DNA from: Taudactylus pleione
Taxonomy: Eukaryota; Chordata; Amphibia; Anura; Myobatrachidae
Assembly (NCBI GenBank): GCA_031769625.1
Contig: JAUIMM010000719.1
Coordinates: 1,035,001-1,099,000, forward strand
Length of the DNA stretch: 64,000 nt
Direction of reading: 5' to 3'
Positions 57,361 through 64,000 of this stretch are shown in pieces (position 1 is the stretch's first letter; the number at the start of each line of letters is the position of its first letter). The notes under the pieces are model-generated. The model was not told the DNA's origin, ran no database searches, and was given only the letters and a program-made list of their open reading frames with translations. A program made the position numbers and the translations under genes.

Positions 57361-58870
57361 AATATATTTTCTGTGTTTGTGAATTGTGTGCGCAGTAGCC
57401 GCACGTGCATCAACAAAGTAGTGCCAAGCGTGCGCCTGTGTCATAAGTAAAGGGCCGGCTGGCTTGACCGTTAAAGGGTGCTGTAACCCCCGAAAGTACA
57501 CTCCAGTCCAAACCAAAAAAAAATTATTTTCTGTGTTTGTGAATTGTGTGCGCAGTAGCCGCACGTGCATCAACAAAGTAGTGCCAAGTGTGCGCCTGTG
57601 TCATAAGTTTAGGGCCGGCTGGCTTGACCGTTAAGGGTGCTGTAACCCCCGAAAGTACACTCCCGTCCAAACCAAAAAAAAAATTATTTTCTGTGTTTGT
57701 GAATTGTGTGCGCAGTAGCCGCACGTGCATCAACAAAGTAGTGCCAAGCGTGCGCCTGTGTCATAAGTAAAGGGCCGGCTGGCTTGACCGTTAAGGGTGC
57801 TGTAACCCCCGAAAGTACACTCCAGTCCAAACCAAAAAAAAAATTATTTTCTGTGTTTGTGAATTGTGTGCGCAGTAGCCGCACGTGCATCAACAAAGTA
57901 GTGCCAAGCGTGCGCCTGTGTCATAAGTAAAGGGCCGGCAGGCTTGACCGTTAAGGGTGCTGTAACCCCCGAAAGTACACTCCAGTCCAAACCTAAAAAA
58001 AAATTATTTTCTGTGTTTGTGAATTGTGTGCGCAGTAGCCGCACGTGCATCAACAAAGTAGTGCCAAGCGTGCGCCTGTGTCATAAGTAAAGGGCCGGCT
58101 GGCTTGACCGTTAAAGGGTGCTGTAACCCCCGAAAGTACACTCCAGTCCAAACCAAAAAAAAATTATTTTCTGTGTTTGTGAATTGTGTGCGCAGTAGCC
58201 GCACGTGCATCAACAAAGTAGTGCCAAGCGTGCGCCTGTGTCATAAGTAAAGGGCCGGCTGGCTTGACCGTTAAGGGTGCTGTAACCCCCGAAAGTACAC
58301 TCCAGTCCAAACCTAAAAAAAAAATATTTTCTGTGTTTGTGAATTGTGTGCGCAGTAGCCGCACGTGCATCAACAAAGTAGTGCCAAGCGTGCGCCTGTG
58401 TCATAAGTAAAGGGCCGGCTGGCTTGACCGTTAAGGGTGCTGTAACCCCCGAAAGTACACTCCAGTCCAAACCAAAAAAAAAATTATTTTCTGTGTTTGT
58501 GAATTGTGTGCGCAGTAGCCGCACGTGCATCAACAAAGTAGTGCCAAGCGTGCGCCTGTGTCATAAGTAAAGGGCCGGCTGGCTTGACCGTTAAGGGTGC
58601 TGTAACCCACGAAAGTACACTCCAGTCCAAACCAAAAAAAAAATTATTTTCTGTGTTTGTGAATTGTGTGCACTGTGGCTGCACGTGCATCAACAAAGGA
58701 GCAGCGCCAAGCGTGCGCCTGTGTCCCATAAGTAAAGAGCCAGCTGGCTCATTTCTTAAAGGGTGGTGTAACCCACAAAGTGCACTACTCTCCAGCAAAA
58801 ATAAAATAATATTTTCTGTGTTTGTGTGCGCTTTAGCCGCACGTATATACATCAATATAACATAAATGGA
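57361..58870. repeat. 160-bp internal tandem repeat of the hAT element (eight near-identical copies plus a diverged ninth)
   Basis: CTGTGTTTGTGAATTGTGTG recurs with an exact 160-bp step from 57,371 to 58,651. Each unit holds GCGCAGTAGCCGCACGTGCA and an A-rich run of 9-10 nt. Near-identity implies recent amplification or conversion. Minus-strand frames of about 70 codons are artefacts. Confidence 0.95.
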
Positions 58871-59240
58871 GGACCAAACTTTCTCCGATAAAAATAAAAT
58901 AGGGAAAGATCAAGAACCTCTTCCTCCTAGTGCTGTTGCTGCTGCTGGGAGTTGTTCATCATCCCAGAGAGGAAGTAGGAACATCACTACTTTTACAAAA
59001 TAATTGACCCTCCAACAGTCCCTAGCGATGAGGATGAAGTACGACAGCAGTCATCCTGAAGCAAAACGTATAACTGAGGCCTTGACTGCTATGTTGGTGT
59101 TAGACGTGCGTCCGGTATCCGACATTAGTGCAGTGGGATTTAGACAATTGATGGAGGTAGTGTGTCCTCGGTTCCAAATCCCGTCTAGATTCCACCTGCA
59201 TCCTCAAAGCAGCAGCGACAAGCGTGCGTCTGTCTTTTAA
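58866..59240 (+). pseudogene. hAT transposase N-terminal fragment
   Basis: ATG at 58,866 opens a frame with a serine-rich start, a TAA at 59,001, then in the same frame HPEAKRITEALTAMLVLDVR and VGFRQLMEVVCPRFQIPSR. The second part is the conserved hAT N-terminal block ('RQL...P.F.IPSR'). The frame then runs into the next tandem repeat and stops. Confidence 0.75.
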
Positions 59241-60330
59241 AGGGTGGTGACACCCTCAAAGTGTGCTACACAAACAATTAAAATATTGTTCTTTTTTTTC
59301 TGTCTTTGTGAATTGTGTGGGCTGTAGCCGCACCTGCATCCTTAAAGCAGCAGCGACAAGCGTGCGTCTGTCTGTTAAAGGGTGGTGACACCCTCAAAGT
59401 GTGCTACACAAACAATTAAAATATTGTTATTTTTTCTGTCTTTGTGAATTGTGTGGGCTGTAGCCGCACCTGCATCCTTAAAGCAGCAGCGACAAGCGTG
59501 CGTCTGTCTGTTAAAGGGTGGTGACACCCTCAAAGTGTGCTACACAAACAATTAAAATATTGTTCTTTTTTCTGTCTTTGTGAATTGTGTGGGCTGTAGC
59601 CGCACCTGCATCCTTAAAGCAGCAGCGACAAGCGTGCGTCTGTCTGTTAAAGGGTGGTGACACCCTCAAAGTGTGCTACACAAACAATTAAAATATTGTT
59701 CTTTTTTTTTTGGTCTTTGTGAAATGTGTGGGCTGTAGCCGCACCTGCATCCTTAAAGCAGCAGCAACAAGTGTGCGTCTGTCTGTTAAAGGGTGGTGAC
59801 ACCCTCAAAGTGTTCTACACAAACAATTAAAATATTGTTCTTTTTTTTTCGGTCTTTGTGAAATGTGTGGGCTGTAGCCGCACCTGCATCCTTAAAGCAG
59901 CAGCGACAAGCGTGCGTCTGTCTGTTAAAGGGTGGTGTAACTCTCAAAGTGTTCCAAAAAATAAAAAACTATTTTTTTAATGTGTTTGTGACTTGTGTGC
60001 GATGTAGCCACACTTGCATCCTCAAAGCAGCAGCGACAAGCGTGCGTCTGTCTGTTAAAGGGTGGTGACACCCTCAAAGTGTGCTACACAAACAATTAAA
60101 ATATTGTTCTATTTTTTTTGGTCTTTGTGAAATGTGTGGGCTGTAGCCGCACCTGCATCCTTAAAGCAGCAGCGACAAGCGTGCGTCTGTCTGTTAAAGG
60201 GTGGTGTAACTCTCAAAGTGTTCCAAAAAATAAAAAACTATTTTTTTAATGTGTTTGTGACTTGTGTGCGATGTAGCCACACTTGCATCCTCAAAGCAGC
60301 AGCGACAAGCGTGTGTCTGTCTGTTAAAGG
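59203..60330. repeat. About 120-bp internal tandem repeat of the hAT element (about 9 copies)
   Basis: Units contain GGGCTGTAGCCGCACCTGCA, CAGCAGCGACAAGCGTGCGT and TTAAAGGGTGGTGACACCCT. Two variant units have GTGCGATGTAGCCACACTTG. The GTAGCCGCAC core is shared with the 160-bp repeats, so both arrays have a common origin. They occupy the place of the transposase catalytic core. Confidence 0.9.
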
Positions 60331-60560
60331 ATTACATCGGTGACAGCATCCAAGTAGGCATGTCAGACAGTCCGTACCTGTACTGGCAGGAAAAAGAAGC
60401 AATTTGGAGGTCCCTGTACAAACTGGCTCTATTTTACCTGAGTTGCCCCCCCTCCAGTGTGTACTCCGAAAGAGTGTTTAGTGCAGCCGGGAACCTTGTC
60501 AGCGAAAGGCGTAGGAGGTTGCTTCCACAAAATGTGGAGAAGATGATGTTCATAAAATGA
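60330..60560 (+). pseudogene. hAT C-terminal dimerisation domain
   Basis: YLYWQEKEAIWRSLYKLALF, then YLSCPPSSVYSERVFSAAGN and LVSERRRRLLPQNVEKMMFI is the classic hAT C-terminal dimerisation block, with the SxxSERxFS core intact, ending at a stop at 60,558-60,560. It is well conserved although the middle of the protein is gone. Confidence 0.9.
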
Positions 60561-61337
60561 ATTATCAACTCTTCCAGGGAGACCAGCCTCCAGAACGTAC
60601 AGAGGGACCTGTGGTTCCAGCAGGGACGAATTAATACTCTGTGAGGATGAGGATGTACACACTGAAGAGGGTGAGGAATCGGTGGATGAGGAGGATGAGG
60701 ATGACATCTTGCCTCCGTAGAGCCAGTTTGTGCAGGGACACATTAATTGCCAGCTTGTTTTGTGGGGGCCCAAACGAACCAATCATTTCAGCCACAGTTG
60801 TGTGGCAGACCCTGGCGCTGAAATGATTGATTTGTGAAAGTGTGCATGTCCTGTTTATACAACATAAGGGTGGGTGGGAGGGCCCAAGGACAATTCCATC
60901 TTGCACTTCTTTTTTTTCTTTGCATTATGTACAGTTTGGGGCCTAGTTTTTCTAACTGCCATCCTGTCTGCCACTGCAGTGTCACTCCTAGATGGGTCAC
61001 GTGTTTGTGCCGCCCACTCGTGTCGCTTAGCATAGTCATCCAGCTACCTCGGTGCAACCTTTTGGACATGAAAACACTATTGTGAGGTGTGAGGTGTTCA
61101 GAATAGACTGGAAATGAGTGGAAATTAAGGTTATTGAGGTTAATAATAGCATAGGAGCAGAGAAACCAACAAATTCTGTGATTTTAGCTGTTTTTATGCT
61201 TTTTTAAAAAAAAATACAGATCCAAAACACAAAACCCAGAACCCAAAACACGGAAGGGTGGTTTTGCAAAACCAATCCAGATCCAAAACCAAAACACAAA
61301 ACACGAAAAGTGGCCGGTGCACACCCCTAATAACAAC

Positions 61338-61563
61338 TGTGTTACATTTGTACCCTGGCATCGCTAAATGTAATATCTGGGTTCCAATTTGCTCCTAATT
61401 TGAAATGAGGCCTATTATGAATAGAGCAATGCCGGTTGCATTATGTGTTTTTATGTAATGAAGTATATTTGATAAAAATTACACTTAAAAACCTTATCTG
61501 GAAGACTCCATGCCCAAAATATTCTGAATATTACAACTCGGCCCTCAGGACCCCACACAGTTC
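61338..61563. other. Short AT-rich spacer, no gene seen
   Basis: Ends in CGGCCCTCAGGACCCC next to the 52-bp repeat. Nothing else recognised. Confidence 0.3.
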
Positions 61564-61830
61564 ATGTTTTCCAGGTTACCCAGCAGGTGCACAGGTGTAG
61601 GCATTACTCACTGACATGTTTTCCAGGTCACCCAGCAGGTGCACAGGTGTAGTCATTACTCACTGACACATTTTCCAGGTCACCAAGCAGGTGCACAGGT
61701 GTAGGCATTACTCACTGACATGTTTTCCAGGTCACCCAGCAGGTGCACAGGTGTAGTCATTACTCACTGACACGTTTTCCAGGTCACCCAGCAGGTGCAC
61801 AGGTGTAGTCATTACTCACTGACACATTTT
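61564..61830. repeat. 52-bp tandem repeat, five copies
   Basis: Unit GTTTTCCAGGTCACCCAGCA, GGTGCACAGGTGTAGTCATT, ACTCACTGACAC. Copies alternate GTAGGCATT and GTAGTCATT. Confidence 0.93.
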
Positions 61831-62818
61831 AAAAAACCCACAGGTAAAGCTAATTATAACACTTGTGATTCTGTGAGGAGACCTGAAGAACATGCACTGT
61901 TTGGGTTTGCCTTTTATCAGTATGATTAAAGTTATAACACCCCATGATGAAAATGCCCTAAGTAGCATTACACCCATCCCAGGCCTGGCATTGTCAGGTC
62001 GGCATAATCACTATAGACATAGCGAGTGACCTCCCATACTGAACCTGCAGAGCAGCAAAACCCTATATAATGGCCGGATTGTGAGCCAGAAATAAGAGGG
62101 AATGCGATAAATATTGCGGATACTGTGCCTGCGCCAAAGTAAGAAATTTACAACGAAGCATGCACCAAGTTGGTATAGCCACATGGACAGAGGGCGGCCG
62201 CCTGATTCAGAGATGGACGGTAAGCAAGGGCAGGGAAGCAGCTGTGCAGTACGTGTGCTTGATCATACACGTGACAGTATTGTGGGCATGTGACCCGGCT
62301 TCTGTGCTAGGTGGCAGCTTGTGGACAGATATTGGACATCTGTGTCAGAAGGATATATGGTACCCAGCAAGGAAAAGGTGCAGCTCCAGGTTCTGATGAC
62401 GGTTGGGGCTGTGGATATAAAAGCATATGCAGGATAGGCGTCCCTATGCAGATGAGGGGTTAATTCTTTGGGCACAGGTTCACCTTTATTATTAAATTAT
62501 TATTCCCTAAGGACATTAGTGTGAGGGGTCCTTGGTTGGTGGGACTCTGTGTCCAAAGTGCAAAAGACACTGCTCCAGAAATATCATTTGTTTCCAAACA
62601 ATTAAGCCGGGATGCATCAAGCAGCGCATTTTTAATCTGATACATCCTGCCAGTGATCGCATGCATTGCAATTAAAATCACAAAGGACAGTTCTTCCAAA
62701 TCTGAGGCCGTGGGGGACACTGGGAGGCAGAGGTGCTTTAAGAGAGAACGGGGCCTGTGTGCAGGCTCCAATCGGGCCCCCTCCTCTCCAGTGTGCAGTA
62801 GACTCATTGTGCCAGAGT
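61831..62818. other. Stretch without a supported gene
   Basis: Contains GGGATGCATCAAGCAGCGCA at about 62,609, similar to the ends of common frog MITEs, but no partner end was found. Frames of 70-132 codons here carry no motif. Confidence 0.3.
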
Positions 62819-64000
62819 CTACTGCACATGTGCAGGGCTCCAGGAACATGGCACCCACGACACATTCCCATAGACATCTCTACTGCACATGTGCAGGGCT
62901 TCAGGAACATGGCACCCACAACACATTCCCATAGACATCTCTACTGCACATGTGCAGGGCTCCAGGAACATGGCACCCACGACACATTCCCGTAGGCATC
63001 TCTACTGCACATGTGCAGGGCTCCAGGAACATGGCACCCACGACACATTCCCGTAGACATCTCTACTGCACATGTGCAGGGCTCCAGGAACATGGCACCC
63101 ATGACACATTCCCGTAGACATCTCTACTGCACATGTGCAGGGCTACAGGAACATGGCACTCACGACACATTCCCGTAGACATCTCTACTGCACATGTGCA
63201 GGGCTCCAGGAACATGGCACCCACAACACATTCCCGTAGACATCTCTACTGCACATGTGCAGGGCTCCAGGAACATGGCACCCACGACACATTCCCGTAG
63301 ACATCTCTACTGCACATGTGCAGGGCTCCAGGAACATGGCACCCACGACACATTCCCGTAGACATCTCTACTGCACATGTGCAGGGCTCCAGGAACATGG
63401 CACCCATGACACACTCCCGTACACATCTCTACTGCACATGTGCAGGGCTCCAGGAACATGGCACCCACGACACATTCCCGTAGACATCTCTACTGCACAT
63501 GTGCAGGGCTCCAGGGACATGGCACCCACGACACATTCCCGTAGACATCTCTACTGCACATGTGCAGGGCTCCAGGAACCTGCCACCCACGACACATTCC
63601 CGTAGACATCTCTACTGCACATGTGCAGGGCTCCAGGAACATGGCACCCACGACACATTCCCGTAGACATCTCTACTGCACATGTGCAGGGCTCCAGGAA
63701 CATGGCACCCACGACACATTCCCGTAGACATCTCTACTGCACATGTGCAGGTCTCCAGGAACATGGCACCCATGACACATTCCCATAGACATCTCTACTG
63801 CACATGTGCAGGGCTCCTGGAACATGGCACCCACAACACATTCCCGTAGACATCTCTACTGCACATGTGAAGGGCTCCAGGAACATGGCACCCACGACAC
63901 ATTCCCGTAGACATCTCTACTGCACATGTGCAGGGCTCCAGGAACATGGCACCCACGACACATTCCCATAGACATCTCTACTGCACATGTGCAGGGCTCC
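62819..64000. repeat. 61-bp satellite, about 19 copies, continues past the right edge
   Basis: Unit CTACTGCACATGTGCAGGGC, TCCAGGAACATGGCACCCAC, GACACATTCCCGTAGACATC, T. Each unit carries the 12-bp palindrome TGCACATGTGCA. As 61 is not a multiple of three, long frames run through three units and are artefacts. Confidence 0.96.

Larger units (their letters stand above)
56855..61329 (+). mobile_element. hAT DNA transposon, 4,475 bp, defective transposase
   Basis: Left end TAGGGGTGAGCGGGTTC and right end GGTGCACACCCCTA (complement TAGGGGTGTGCACC) are terminal inverted repeats. The 8-bp ATAACAAC at 56,847-56,854 and 61,330-61,337 is the target duplication expected of hAT. Inside lie a TATA-bearing 5' region, an N-terminal transposase piece, two blocks of internal tandem repeats and the C-terminal hAT dimerisation domain. 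The catalytic core is missing, so it is non-autonomous. Confidence 0.9.

Noticed and set aside
17225..64000. CRISPR array
   Set aside because: The tandem arrays have no unique spacers between constant repeats, and the sequence is clearly eukaryotic.

Overview
The window reads as nuclear DNA of a vertebrate, most likely an anuran amphibian. The evidence is a CR1/L2-group LINE, a decayed Ngaro/DIRS-type retrotransposon with an SGNH-hydrolase domain, a hAT transposon with an 8-bp target duplication, many frog-like MITEs with 3-bp target duplications, and long satellite arrays. There is no bacterial operon structure. Most long open frames are by-products of (CT/GA)n tracts or of tandem repeats and are not genes.

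Left part (1-14,207, minus strand): the most interesting region. I read it as the 5' part of one split gene transcribed right to left. Exon 1 (14,207-13,970) encodes a short basic helical domain that resembles a Myb/SANT-like DNA-binding domain. It is followed by small exons, many proline-rich, each with a polypyrimidine-CAG acceptor and a GTAAGT-type donor. Every complete internal exon with recognisable borders has a length divisible by three and is phase 1-1. The last ten are near-identical 60-66 nt proline-rich mini-exons in a tandem array of roughly 0.5-0.8 kb modules, separated by (CT)n introns, and the array runs off the left edge. Some modules have lost their donor, one has an in-frame stop, and exon 1 itself carries an early TGA, so the locus may be partly or wholly decayed. 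A CR1/L2-like LINE (8,213 to about 11,790) sits in one intron in the same orientation.

14.2-31.2 kb: a CpG-rich flank, a roughly 900-bp tandem duplication containing a tRNA-like SINE head, then a 14-kb satellite of 88-bp monomers. Near-identical 3.24-kb higher-order blocks lie inside it, one with a six-monomer deletion.

31.2-56.8 kb: a graveyard of mobile elements and minisatellites. It holds MITEs at 31.5, 31.8, 38.4, 47.2, 47.9, 49.2, 49.4-50.4 and 53.1 kb, an L1/Tx1-like LINE fragment, a 28-bp minisatellite, a broken Ngaro-like element (39.1-43.7 kb, tyrosine recombinase not seen), degenerate TTAGGG-like repeats, and 59-bp, 35-bp and 39-bp minisatellites.

56.9-64 kb: a complete-ended hAT element (56,855-61,329, target duplication ATAACAAC) whose transposase centre is replaced by internal 160-bp and about 120-bp tandem repeats. 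A 52-bp repeat and a 61-bp satellite that continues past the right edge follow. No intact conventional gene, rRNA, functional tRNA or CRISPR array was seen. All family assignments are from motif reading only; no search was run.
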